Origin: Roseivivax halodurans JCM 10272
Lineage (GTDB): Bacteria > Pseudomonadota > Alphaproteobacteria > Rhodobacterales > Rhodobacteraceae
Length of the DNA stretch: 64,000 bases
Reading direction: 5' to 3'
Assembly: GCF_000521785.1 (NCBI RefSeq)
Contig: NZ_JALZ01000001.1
Coordinates: 372,001 to 436,000, forward strand
Shown here: in pieces, positions 24,035-32,979 of the stretch
Position numbering within the stretch: the stretch's first letter is position 1
Layout: each line of letters starts with the position of its first letter
Notes under the pieces: generated by a model
What the model was told of the DNA's origin: nothing
The model's input: only the letters and a program-made list of their open reading frames with translations
The model's database searches: none
Program-made: the position numbers and the translations under genes

Positions 24035-26637
24035 GACAGCACCCTCGGGAGCCAGCCGATCACCGCCGCGGCGATGATCGCGGACCCGCCGTGGAAGTGC
24101 CAGTAGAGCGTCGTGTTCCAGAGATCCGCGTCATAGCGCGAGGTGAGCTTGCCGAAGAACGTTCCGGCGAGGCAGTAGAGCTGCATGATCACGCCGCAGG
24201 CGGTGTGCGCGCAGGTCCAGACCGCAAGACCCCACATGATCGCCGGATAGGCATGCGATGTCGGATCCATTCCCATGAGTGAGAAGCACATCGCGCCGCC
24301 GCCCGCGGCCGCGAGCAGCGGCGCCGCGATGAGCAGGCCCTGCGCGAGGCGCTGCATGCCGCCCCGGTTCACGCCCCGCGCCGCGCGCGTCGCCGCCCAG
24401 GAGAGCGCGTAGAGGATCGCTGCGCCCGAGATCCAGACCGCGTCCGCGTGAAGGGCGCCCGCAGGCGGGAAGTCCGGCGAGGCCGTCCAGTAGTAGAACA
24501 CCCCGAAGATGAGCGAGGTGAACGCGGTCGCGTCCCCGAGCATGGTGATGAACACCGCCCACCAGCCCGGCGCCTTCGGGCCCGAGACGTAGAGCGGCAG
24601 CCTGAGCCCGAGGCTCACGTCCTGCGACGGGCGGACCGGCACCTGCGCCGTCGCGGTCCAGAGCCAGTAGAGCACGCAGACCACCGCGAAGGCGGCCGAG
24701 ATCGCCGCCGGCACGTACCAGCTGAAGGTCGGGAAGATGAACGCGCCGCCGGTGAAGATCGCCGCCCAGATCGTGCACCATGCAGGACCCGTCACCCGAG
24801 TGACGTGCTGCGGACGCGCATCCACCGCCGAGGTGATGATGGTCTCGCGGTAGCCCTCCTGGCTGTCGGGCAGGTAGTAGCGCCCCGCGTCGATCCGCTC
24901 GAGCAGCTTCGGCTGGTCCCAGAGCGGGTAGCGGCTGGTGACGAACGGCACCGAGCGCACGCCCCAGTTCTCGTCGTTCGGGTCGTCCGCCCATTCGAGG
25001 GTTCCGGCCTTCCACGGATTGCGCGGCGCGCGCGGCTGGTGCTTCTTCGAGCGCAGCAGATCGTAGGCGAAGACCAGAACGCCCGCCGCAGTGATGAACG
25101 CGCCGACGGTCGAGATCATGTTCGCCATGTCCCAGCCGATCCCCTCGGGATAGGTGTAGACCCGCCGCGGCATGCCCGCGAGGCCGGTCCAGTGCATCGG
25201 CAGGAAGCAGATGTTGAAACCGGTGAAGCTCAGCCAGAACGACCACTTGCCGAGCCGCTCGGACATCATCTTCTTGGTGAAGAACGGATAGTAGTAGTAG
25301 ATCCCGCCCACGATCGGGAAGATCATGCCGCCGAAGAGCGTGTAGTGCAGGTGCGCCACGATGAAGTAGGTGTCGTGCACCTGCCAGTCGAAGGGCGCGA
25401 GCGCGATCATCACGCCGGTGAGCCCGCCCGCGGTGAACACCGCCATGGCGCCGGCGATCCAGAGCATCGGCAGGATCATCTTGACCCGGCCCACCATCAG
25501 CGTCGCGACGAAGGCGAAGAGCTGCACCCCCGTCGGGATCACCACCGCCTCGGACGCCGCCGAGAAGAAGCCGAGCGAGAGCGACGGCAATCCGGTGGTG
25601 AACATGTGGTGGACCCAGAGCCCGAAGCTCAGGAAGCCGACGCCGACCGCCGACAGGACGATCCAGTTGTAGCCGACGATGGGTCGCTGCGCCGCCGTCG
25701 GGATGATCATCGCGGCAAGCGCGATCGAGGGCAGGAAGACGATGTAGACCTCCGGGTGGCCGAAGATCCAGAAGAGGTGCTGCCACAGCAGAGGATCGCC
25801 GCCCCGCTCGGGGTCGAAGAACGGCCAGTCGAAGCTGCGCTGCATCTCGAAGAGGAAGTCGCCCGCGATGAGCGGCGGGAAGGCGAAGAGGATCATCACG
25901 CCGACGACGAGCACGTACCACGCGTAGAGCGGCATCAGGTTGATGCGCATCCCCGGCGGGCGGCACTTGATGACGCCGACGATGAGCTCCACCGCCGCCG
26001 CGATCGAGGCGACCTCGATGAAGGAAAGGCCCAGCAGCCAGATGTCCGGCCCGATGCTCTCGTCGATCGTCGAGAGCGGCGGATACATGAACCAGCCGCC
26101 CTCGGGCGCGACCCCGAAGAGGACCGAGGACAGAACGAAGATTCCGCCTATCAGGAAGCACCAGTAGCCGAAGGCCGACAGGCGCGGGAACGGCATGTCG
26201 CGCGCCCGCAGGATCTCAGGCAGAAGCAGGATCGACAGCGCCTCGAACATCGGCACGGCGAAGAGGAACATCATCGCCGAGCCGTGCATCGTGAAGAACT
26301 GGTTGAAGGTGCTGGCGTCGAGGAAGTCGTTCTCGGGCACCGAGAGCTGCACCCGCATCAAGAGCGCCAGAACCCCGGCGCAGAGCATGAAGACGAACGC
26401 CGTCATGCAGTACCACTTGCCGACGAACTCGTTGTTGACCGCCGAGATGATGCGCCAGCCCGCGGGCGCGGCCCAGGCCTTGCGGAGCCGCTGCTCCTGC
26501 GCCTTCGACACCTCGGGATCGACCGGCTCGTTCAGCATGTCTTCCGTCGGCGGGTAGATCCCGTAGGGCCCGTGCTCGCCTTCGACCGTGACGAAGGTCT
26601 CGTCCTCGATCCGTCCCGGTTGCCAGGTGGTGCTCAA
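24031..26637 (-). CDS. ctaD: Cytochrome c oxidase, fused subunits I and III
   Basis: 868 residues. Subunit I (about 60-600) has the heme a ligand His in FTMHGSAMMF, the CuB His and the A1-type Glu in FGHPEVYIV, the CuB pair VHHMFTTG, and the heme a3/heme a His pair VAHLHYTLFGG. The C-terminal 220 residues (from about 650) form a subunit III-like domain with several helices and the YWHFHGG motif. The enzyme reduces O2 to water and pumps protons. The start codon is TTG, overlapping the ctaC stop as TTGA and preceded by GGAGG at good spacing; no upstream ATG exists in frame. Fusion of I and III, as in some caa3 oxidases, fixes their stoichiometry. Confidence 0.94.
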   Translation of the reverse strand: MSTTWQPGRIEDETFVTVEGEHGPYGIYPPTEDMLNEPVDPEVSKAQEQRLRKAWAAPAGWRIISAVNNEFVGKWYCMTAFVFMLCAGVLALLMRVQLSVPENDFLDASTFNQFFTMHGSAMMFLFAVPMFEALSILLLPEILRARDMPFPRLSAFGYWCFLIGGIFVLSSVLFGVAPEGGWFMYPPLSTIDESIGPDIWLLGLSFIEVASIAAAVELIVGVIKCRPPGMRINLMPLYAWYVLVVGVMILFAFPPLIAGDFLFEMQRSFDWPFFDPERGGDPLLWQHLFWIFGHPEVYIVFLPSIALAAMIIPTAAQRPIVGYNWIVLSAVGVGFLSFGLWVHHMFTTGLPSLSLGFFSAASEAVVIPTGVQLFAFVATLMVGRVKMILPMLWIAGAMAVFTAGGLTGVMIALAPFDWQVHDTYFIVAHLHYTLFGGMIFPIVGGIYYYYPFFTKKMMSERLGKWSFWLSFTGFNICFLPMHWTGLAGMPRRVYTYPEGIGWDMANMISTVGAFITAAGVLVFAYDLLRSKKHQPRAPRNPWKAGTLEWADDPNDENWGVRSVPFVTSRYPLWDQPKLLERIDAGRYYLPDSQEGYRETIITSAVDARPQHVTRVTGPAWCTIWAAIFTGGAFIFPTFSWYVPAAISAAFAVVCVLYWLWTATAQVPVRPSQDVSLGLRLPLYVSGPKAPGWWAVFITMLGDATAFTSLIFGVFYYWTASPDFPPAGALHADAVWISGAAILYALSWAATRAARGVNRGGMQRLAQGLLIAAPLLAAAGGGAMCFSLMGMDPTSHAYPAIMWGLAVWTCAHTACGVIMQLYCLAGTFFGKLTSRYDADLWNTTLYWHFHGGSAIIAAAVIGWLPRVLS

Positions 26638-27638
26638 ATCAGGCCCTCCAGATAGGCGGCGAGATCGCTCAGATCGTCGTCCGAGAGATGGTCGTAGGCG
26701 GGCATTTCCGCGCCGGGCTTCACCGCCTTGGCGTCTCGCACCCAGCGGATCAGCGACGGCTCATCGAGGGGCAGGGTGCCCGCCGCGAGCGAGGTCCGCG
26801 AGCCGAGATGCGTGAGGTCCGGCCCGACCTTGCCGGTCGCCGCCGTACCCCGCACCTGATGACAGGCGCCGCAACCCTCGGCGAAGAACACCTCGCGCCC
26901 GCGGGTCGCCGCCTCGCCTTCAGGGGCCACCGCATCCGTGGCCGCGTTCTCGAGCCAGGCGTCGTATTCCTCCTGCGGCAGGACCACGGTGTTGAACGCC
27001 ATCCAGGCGTGGCTGTCGCCGCAGAATTCGGTGCATTGCCCGCGATAGGTGCCGGGCTCGAGGGGCTCGAGGCTCATCCGCGTCTCGCGCCCGGGGAACA
27101 TGTCGGTCTTGCCGCCGAGCGCGGGCACCCAGAAGGAATGGATCACCTTGTCGGCGGTCAGCGCGATCTCGGACCGCGAGCCTGCGGGCAGCACGATCTC
27201 GTTGGCGCTCACGATCGGCGCGTCCGCGCCCTCGGGCCAGTACTCGACCCGCCACCACCATTGCTCTCCGGTCACCTTGAGCCGGGTTCCGGTGCCCTCC
27301 GCGCGCATGTCCGGCATCGCCGCGAGGGCGTAGGAGAGAAGGCAGGCGATCACGACCGTCGGGAAGACGATGCCGCCGCCGATGATCAGCGCCTCGGCCT
27401 TCTTCGGCGACATCTGCCGCACGTTGATCCGGGTCACGTAGACCATGAGCCCGTTCATGAAGATCCAGAGCACCACGGCTCCGGCGAGCATGATCCAGAA
27501 GAGGTTGGCGAGAAACCCGGCATCGGTGCCTGCGGGGGCGAGGACGTGCTGGACGCCGGAACATCCGGGCAGGGTGGCGAGGGCAAGAGCGCACAAGGCC
27601 TGCCGCAGCCTCGGCCGCACGATGCGGTCGTCTGACAT
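26634..27638 (-). CDS. ctaC: Cytochrome c oxidase subunit II with C-terminal cytochrome c domain
   Basis: 334 residues. A signal with lipobox LATLPGC suggests a lipoprotein anchored through Cys26; two membrane helices follow (about 40-65 and 78-105). The cupredoxin domain carries the CuA site CTEFCGDSHAWM, and the C-terminus has a cytochrome c domain with CGACH near residue 255 and a PAYDHLSDDDL Met/axial region. This makes the enzyme a caa3-type oxidase that can take electrons directly from cytochrome c. The ATG at 27638 is chosen because it gives a proper signal sequence; the frame is open for another 39 codons upstream. First gene of the five-gene operon. Confidence 0.92.
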   Translation of the reverse strand: MSDDRIVRPRLRQALCALALATLPGCSGVQHVLAPAGTDAGFLANLFWIMLAGAVVLWIFMNGLMVYVTRINVRQMSPKKAEALIIGGGIVFPTVVIACLLSYALAAMPDMRAEGTGTRLKVTGEQWWWRVEYWPEGADAPIVSANEIVLPAGSRSEIALTADKVIHSFWVPALGGKTDMFPGRETRMSLEPLEPGTYRGQCTEFCGDSHAWMAFNTVVLPQEEYDAWLENAATDAVAPEGEAATRGREVFFAEGCGACHQVRGTAATGKVGPDLTHLGSRTSLAAGTLPLDEPSLIRWVRDAKAVKPGAEMPAYDHLSDDDLSDLAAYLEGLI

Positions 27639-28027
27639 GTCGTGTCGCGTTGTCCCGTCCCCCGGATCAGCGGTGCCTTGTTGGGCCTTCGTCGCGGCCG
27701 GACCGCGCATCGCCTTCGATCCAATGAAGGTCCACCAGCGCAAGGTTCCCTTCAATGTCGAATTCTTGTGCGATCGTTACTTGAAACGGGATAGCGCCGC
27801 GACGGCGGAATTCAACTGCCCGGAGTCCGGTCACCAGGATCCTGGCCCGTCCGACCTCCTTTTCCCCGCGGCCGGAGCGATCCCGGTCGCACGGTACGGA
27901 ACCACGACATCTCCCGCGCACCGAAGTCCTGCGGCTTCGGGCGGAACGCCTGTCGCTCCGGTGTCTCTGCCCCTAATCTCTGCCCCGTGGTGTCCTGCAG
28001 GCACCCAAGGTTCAAAGGAGACGACAG
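27639..28027. other. Intergenic region between the oxidase operon and the SDR gene
   Basis: 389 bp between divergent transcription units, so both promoters should lie here. It contains a perfect 12-bp palindrome CCAGGATCCTGG at about 27835-27846 and an AT-richer segment near 27755-27790. No FNR box and no convincing small gene are visible. A strong AAAGGAG precedes the SDR start. Confidence 0.55.
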
Positions 28028-28780
28028 ATGACCGACCGGAAGCTTGCCCTCGTGACCGGGGCCGCGCAGGGCATCGGGCTCGCCTGCGCCAGGGCGCTCG
28101 CCGCCGATGGCGCGCAGGTGATCCTCGCCGACATCAAGGGAGAGGCCGTCCGCGAGGCCGCCGCGTCGATCGGGCAGGGCGCCGTCGCCTGCGAGGCCGA
28201 TATGGGCGATCCGGACCAGATCGCGCAGCTCTTCGACAGGATCGCGCGCGATCACGGACCGCTCTCGATCCTCGTGAACAACGCCGGGATCGCGAAACCC
28301 GCCGATTTCCTCGAGATGAGCCTCGAGGAGTGGCGGAGGGTGATCGACGTGAACCTGACCGGCACCTTCCTCGCGACCCAGGCTGCCGCGCGGATGATGT
28401 CCGAGGCCGGCATCCCCGGCGCCATCGTCAACATGTCGTCGATCAACGCGCAGGTGGCCATCCCGGCGATCGCCTCCTATTGCGCCTCGAAGGGCGGCGT
28501 CGCGCAGCTCACCAAGGCTGCCGCGCTTGCGCTCGCCGAGCACGGCATCCGCGTCAACGCCGTCGGCCCCGGCTCCATCGATACCGAGATGATGGCCGGC
28601 GTGAACGCCAATCCCGAGGCGATGCAGCGGGTGCTCTCCCGCACGCCGCTGAAGCGGGTCGGCACCGCCGAGGAAGTCGCGAACATCGTGGTCTTCCTCG
28701 CCTCCGACAAGGCCAGCTACGTCACCGGCGAGACGATCTATGTCGATGGCGGACGGCTCGGGCTCAATTACACCTGCTGA
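28028..28780 (+). CDS. Short-chain dehydrogenase/reductase (classical SDR)
   Basis: 250 residues, cytoplasmic NAD(P)-dependent oxidoreductase. Cofactor motif TGAAQGIG (residues 10-17), the ADI acidic residue near 35 favouring NAD, NNAG (84-87), catalytic Ser138 in NMSSIN and Y151-x3-K155 (YCASK). The end (VTGETIYVDGGRLGLNYTC) is a normal SDR C-terminus. The substrate is not predictable. AAAGGAG lies at proper spacing ahead of the ATG. It is upstream of the chemotaxis cluster but separated by 144 bp; a functional link is not evident. Confidence 0.92.
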   Translation: MTDRKLALVTGAAQGIGLACARALAADGAQVILADIKGEAVREAAASIGQGAVACEADMGDPDQIAQLFDRIARDHGPLSILVNNAGIAKPADFLEMSLEEWRRVIDVNLTGTFLATQAAARMMSEAGIPGAIVNMSSINAQVAIPAIASYCASKGGVAQLTKAAALALAEHGIRVNAVGPGSIDTEMMAGVNANPEAMQRVLSRTPLKRVGTAEEVANIVVFLASDKASYVTGETIYVDGGRLGLNYTC

Positions 28781-28924
28781 CCCCGAGCGGAGCCGGGCGC
28801 CGCGTTAGCGCGAATTTTATCCTCCTGAGGACCGGCAGGCGGCGCGGCTTTACCGCGTCTTAAGGCGGGTCGGGGAATGTGCCCCTGTCCGGCGTGCCGC
28901 CGGCCCCTTGCAGGAGGCTTCCCC

Positions 28925-29497
28925 ATGTTCCGCAATTCCCTGTTCGGCGCGGCGCTCGCCACGCTCTCGCTTGCAGTCCCGTGCGTCGCGGCCGAAGGCG
29001 ACACCGACATGGCCGAATTCGTCCGCGCCAAGGCCGCGGAATGGATGGCCAACCCGGTGATCGCCGCCGCCGTCGCCGACAGCAACACGGCCCATTCAGG
29101 GCTGTCCCCGGCCGACATCGAGGCGCTCGACCAGACCTGGAGGTCCGAGATCGGGCAGGCCTCGACGCCCACCATCTCAGGCGTCATCAATTCCTCGGCG
29201 TCGAAGGCGCTGGTCGAAGCCGTCGCGGCGTCGAACGGCCGCATCGTCGAGATCATCATGATGGACAACACCGGCCTCAACGCCGCCGCCTCCGGCATCA
29301 CCTCCGATTTCTGGCAGGGCGACGAAGAGAAATACACCGCGACCTACGCCGCCGGTCCGGGATCGGTCCACAAGAGCGAGATCGAGTTCGACGAATCCGC
29401 CCAGGCCTACCTCGTCCAGGTCTCGGTCCCGCTGGCCGACGCCTCCGGAAACCTCGTGGGCGCCGTCACCGTGGGCCTCGACATCGACGCCTTCTGA
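28925..29497 (+). CDS. Secreted single-domain sensor-like protein (PDC/Cache type)
   Basis: 190 residues. A signal peptide (MFRNSLFGAALATLSLAVPCVAA) is followed by one PDC-like domain: a long N-terminal helix with WMANPVIAAAVADSN, then IIMMDNTGLNAAASG, TSDFWQGDEEKY and the closing VPLADASGNLVGAVTVGLD typical of extracellular Cache domains. There is no membrane anchor or output domain. AGGAGG precedes the ATG at good spacing; an in-frame GTG/ATG at 28877 would spoil the signal. It lies 38 bp upstream of the MCP gene, so it may be a soluble ligand-binding partner for that receptor (inference). Confidence 0.8.
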   Translation: MFRNSLFGAALATLSLAVPCVAAEGDTDMAEFVRAKAAEWMANPVIAAAVADSNTAHSGLSPADIEALDQTWRSEIGQASTPTISGVINSSASKALVEAVAASNGRIVEIIMMDNTGLNAAASGITSDFWQGDEEKYTATYAAGPGSVHKSEIEFDESAQAYLVQVSVPLADASGNLVGAVTVGLDIDAF

Positions 29498-29535
29498 TCC
29501 GTCCGTCCGCGCCTCTCGCCATCTGGAATCCGCTC

Positions 29536-32076
29536 ATGTCCCGACCGCTCTCGTCGTTCTCTTTCCGTTCAGTCTTCGTCAAGAGCGCCGTGCTCTGCGT
29601 GGTCGCCTGTCTCGTGGTCTCGGTCGCGCTGTCGGTGGTCTATTCCCGCGGCATCCTCCAGACCGCGTCCACGACGCTGGAACACGAAGCCCGCACCATC
29701 ACCGATCTCATGGGGGATACGATGACCCCTGCGGTGCGCTTCCGGGACGAGGCCAAGGTCTCGGGGACGCTTGCGGAGTTCCTGAAGCTGAGCGAGGGCC
29801 TAGCCGCCGGCGGACTCGCGCTCGGCGCGGACGGCATCGAAATCGGGTCTGCCTCGACCGGCGCGGGGCTTGCCCCCGACCTTCTGGGTCTCGCGCGGGA
29901 GGCCCTCAAGACGGGCGAACGGCAGGTCTCGGCGGACGGGCTGCGCGTCGCCGTTCCCCTGCGCATCGAGGCGGGCACGGCTCCCGTCGGGGTCTTTGCC
30001 ACCCAGTGGACGACGGAAGAAGCCTCCGCCGCCACATCTAAGCTCCTGCGCTACGCGGCCCTCGTCACGGCAATTCTCATCCTCGTCATCGTGGCGGCCA
30101 CGACGTTCCTCTACAACCGGATGATCGTCGGGCCGATCCATACGGCCAAGCGGGCGATCGAGGGGCTCAAACAGCACGATTACACCAGCGAGATCCCTCT
30201 GACCGGCCGCGGCGACGAACTCGGCGCAATCGCGCGGGCCCTCGACGGTCTGCGCGCCGATCTGGCGAGCGGCGAGGCCGCGCAGCGCAGTGCCGCGTTC
30301 CAGAGCGTCGCCTTCCGCAACTGCTCCGCCGCGCTGATGCTCGTCGATCCCGACTTCACCATCCGCGAGGTGAACGAGCCGCTCAAGGCGCTCTTCCGCA
30401 AGGCGCAGGACTCCCTGCGCCAGGAGGGCCGCGCGAATGTCGACCCCGAGAACATGGTGGGCACGTCGATCGACGCCTACCATCCGAAATCCTCGCCGAT
30501 CCGCACCCGGCTCCAGTCGATGGGCAAGGATCCGGTCGAAACCCACATCCGGCTCGGTATCGCCACCGTCGATCTCCGGATCGACCACGCCCGGGACGCG
30601 GCCGGCAACACCATCGGCTACGTGCTCGAATGGCGCGACGTGTCGGACATCTGGTTCAAGAACGCGATGGTCGACGCGATCGATGCCTCGCAACTGCTCT
30701 GCCAGTTCACCGTCGAGGGCCGCGTCCGGCGCGCCAACGAACGGTTCTGCAGCGCGATGAAATGCTCCGAGGACGCGCTGGTCGGCCGGGATCTGAGGGA
30801 CATGGCCCATATCTCCGGCAAGCAGGGCGCGGGACTTTCCGACGCCATCGCCAAGGTGCGCGCCGGCACGCCCTTCTACGGGGAGTTCACCTTCCCCCTC
30901 CCGGGCGGCGGAACGGCGATCGTCGACGGCAGCCTGACCTGCGTGCTCGACCGCGACGGCCAGCCCAACCGGCTAGTCCTCCTCGGCAAGGACGTCACCC
31001 GCACGCATCTCGACCTCGAGGCGGCGCGCAAGCGCGAGGAGGCGGATAAGAGCGAACGCGAGAAGGTCGTCGATGCGCTTCGCGTCGGCCTCCGCCAGCT
31101 CAGCGCGGGCGACCTGACGAGCCGCATCGACAGCGGTTTCGCCCCGGATTTCGAGGATCTGCGTCTCGATTTCAACGGCACCGTCGAGAACCTCGAGCGC
31201 GCCATGACCGAGATCCTCGACAGTGCCGCGAACATCCGCAACGAGACCGGCGACATCAGCACGACGGCGGACGCCCTCTCGCGCCGCACCGAGAGCACCG
31301 CCGCGACGCTCGAGCAGACCGCGGCCGCCCTCGATATGCTGACGACCTCGGTGCGCAATACCGCCGAAGGGGCGACCCAGGCCGACAAGGCCGTCGGCGC
31401 GGCCCGCGTCAATGCCGAGGAAAGCAGCGGCGTCGTCCTCGAGACAGTCGCGGCCATGGACCAGATCGCCGCCTCGTCCGAAGAGATCACCTCGATCATC
31501 AAGGTCATCGACGACATCGCCTTCCAGACCAACCTGCTCGCGCTCAACGCGGGCGTCGAAGCCGCCCGTGCCGGAGAGGCGGGACGCGGCTTCGCCGTCG
31601 TCGCCTCCGAGGTGCGCGCGCTGGCGCAACGCTCCTCGGATGCCGCGCGCGAGATCAAGGAGCTGATCGCGGAAAGCGGCGGGCAGGTCCAGAAGGGCGT
31701 CGATCTCGTCGGACGCACAGGCAAGGCGCTGCAGGCCATCGCCAATTCCGTGACCGAGATCGCGGGCCTCGTCTCGGACATCGCCGGCTCTGCCCAGCAG
31801 CAATCGATGAGCCTCGGAGAGATCAACTCCTCGGTGACCCAGCTCGATCAGACGACGCAGCAGGTGGCCGCGCGGCTCGAAGAGACGACGGCCGCCAGCG
31901 AGGCGCTGCGCAATGACGCCGTGTCGCTCGTCGATACGCTCGCGCGCTTCAAGATGCGCCAGTCCGGCCACCAGATCGACGCGGCGCCGGCGAAGGCGCC
32001 CGCTGCCCAGGCTCCCCGGCGGGCGGTTACGGCGGCGTCCGCTCCGCAGCCGGTCGAGAAATGGGCCGATTTTTGA
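29536..32076 (+). CDS. Methyl-accepting chemotaxis protein with two PAS domains
   Basis: 846 residues. Membrane helices near 14-36 and 173-194 bracket a periplasmic domain of about 135 residues; HAMP at about 195-250; two PAS domains (about 255-375 and 376-490); a second HAMP-like segment (SAGDLTSRID, about 520-560); then the kinase-control coiled coil with tip IAFQTNLLALNAGVEAARAG (about 662-681). The protein ends KWADF, matching the x-W-x2-F pentapeptide that tethers CheR/CheB to receptors (NWETF in E. coli). First gene of the che cluster. Ligand unknown; the cytoplasmic PAS pair suggests redox or energy input as well. Confidence 0.92.
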   Translation: MSRPLSSFSFRSVFVKSAVLCVVACLVVSVALSVVYSRGILQTASTTLEHEARTITDLMGDTMTPAVRFRDEAKVSGTLAEFLKLSEGLAAGGLALGADGIEIGSASTGAGLAPDLLGLAREALKTGERQVSADGLRVAVPLRIEAGTAPVGVFATQWTTEEASAATSKLLRYAALVTAILILVIVAATTFLYNRMIVGPIHTAKRAIEGLKQHDYTSEIPLTGRGDELGAIARALDGLRADLASGEAAQRSAAFQSVAFRNCSAALMLVDPDFTIREVNEPLKALFRKAQDSLRQEGRANVDPENMVGTSIDAYHPKSSPIRTRLQSMGKDPVETHIRLGIATVDLRIDHARDAAGNTIGYVLEWRDVSDIWFKNAMVDAIDASQLLCQFTVEGRVRRANERFCSAMKCSEDALVGRDLRDMAHISGKQGAGLSDAIAKVRAGTPFYGEFTFPLPGGGTAIVDGSLTCVLDRDGQPNRLVLLGKDVTRTHLDLEAARKREEADKSEREKVVDALRVGLRQLSAGDLTSRIDSGFAPDFEDLRLDFNGTVENLERAMTEILDSAANIRNETGDISTTADALSRRTESTAATLEQTAAALDMLTTSVRNTAEGATQADKAVGAARVNAEESSGVVLETVAAMDQIAASSEEITSIIKVIDDIAFQTNLLALNAGVEAARAGEAGRGFAVVASEVRALAQRSSDAAREIKELIAESGGQVQKGVDLVGRTGKALQAIANSVTEIAGLVSDIAGSAQQQSMSLGEINSSVTQLDQTTQQVAARLEETTAASEALRNDAVSLVDTLARFKMRQSGHQIDAAPAKAPAAQAPRRAVTAASAPQPVEKWADF

Positions 32077-32144
32077 GATGCCCGCGCATGGCGCACCTCT
32101 CGCTTCCCGGCCGACCCTCGTCGGCCCTCAAACGGACACCTGAG

Positions 32145-32690
32145 ATGACCGATCTTACCGCAAGCACGGCGGACCCGAGCCTGGTCAACCGCCTGGTGGT
32201 CCAGGGACAATACGAGGCGACCGGAAATCCTTCCGTGGTGCTGTCGACCCTTCTTGGATCCTGCGTCGCCACCTGCATCAGCGATCCTCTGGCGGGAGTG
32301 GGCGGCATGAACCACTTCCTTCTCGCCGGCGGGGACGGGAGCGGGACCGACAACGAGCGGTATGGCTCCTACGCGATGGAAGTGCTCATCAACGCGCTCC
32401 TCAAGCTCGGCGCCCGGAAGTCGCGCCTGCAGGCGAAGCTCTTCGGCGGAGCGACCATGGCGGGACGCATGGGCCGGATCGGCGAGGCGAATTGCCGCTT
32501 CGCGACCGCCTATCTCGAGACCGAGAAGATCCCGCTGGTCGCGAGCAGCCTCGGCGGCCAGAGGGCGCGCCGGGTGCGGTACGTGCCGGTCACCGGTCAG
32601 GCGCAGCTGCTCTTTGTCGCCGATACCTTCCCCACGATCTCGCCTGCCGACCGCGGAGCCTCCGCGCAAGGCGAGGTGGACCTGTTCTAG
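32145..32690 (+). CDS. cheD: Chemotaxis receptor glutamine deamidase CheD
   Basis: 181 residues. The catalytic pair is present: Cys40 in LGSCVATC and His57 in GVGGMNHFLL, followed by the family motif KLFGGATM. CheD deamidates receptor Gln residues. The start at 32145 is preferred over in-frame ATGs at 32061 and 32088 because the first two overlap or abut the MCP end and add residues without family similarity; ribosome sites are poor for all. After the domain comes a flexible tail (SPADRGASAQ) ending GEVDLF, which is nearly identical to the end of the 119-residue protein at the far end of this operon. Confidence 0.92.
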   Translation: MTDLTASTADPSLVNRLVVQGQYEATGNPSVVLSTLLGSCVATCISDPLAGVGGMNHFLLAGGDGSGTDNERYGSYAMEVLINALLKLGARKSRLQAKLFGGATMAGRMGRIGEANCRFATAYLETEKIPLVASSLGGQRARRVRYVPVTGQAQLLFVADTFPTISPADRGASAQGEVDLF

Positions 32691-32703
32691 GAGCAGCCCC
32701 CGG

Positions 32704-32979
32704 ATGTCCACGACACTTTCACTGCCCGAAAAGCTCGACACCCGCGCCGCCGAGGACCTGGCTGCGATGCTGGGCGCACAGGAGCCGGGGGACCTGCGCC
32801 TCGACGGAACGTCAGTGGCGCGGCTCGGCGCCCTCTGCCGCCAGATCCTCTGGGCCCTCCAGGCGGACCGTGTCGCCCAGGGCTCCAGCGTGACGATCGC
32901 CGCGTCCGAGGCGATGGCGGAGGATCTTCGCCTGCTCGGCCTCGCCGGCGATCTGGTTTCCGAAGGGGATGACACATGA
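32704..32979 (+). CDS. Small STAS-domain protein of the che operon (CheS-like)
   Basis: 91 residues, one STAS-like fold: LDLRLDGTSVARLGALCRQIL in the position of the usual phosphorylation loop and ALQADRVAQGSSVTI, MAEDLRLLGLA following. The D-S-S motif of phosphorylatable anti-anti-sigma factors is missing (LGALC instead), so it is probably a docking protein rather than a phospho-switch. By position and fold it resembles CheS of Sinorhizobium meliloti, which helps CheA drain phosphate from CheY1. AGGAG precedes the ATG; the stop overlaps the cheY start (ATGA). Confidence 0.7.
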   Translation: MSTTLSLPEKLDTRAAEDLAAMLGAQEPGDLRLDGTSVARLGALCRQILWALQADRVAQGSSVTIAASEAMAEDLRLLGLAGDLVSEGDDT

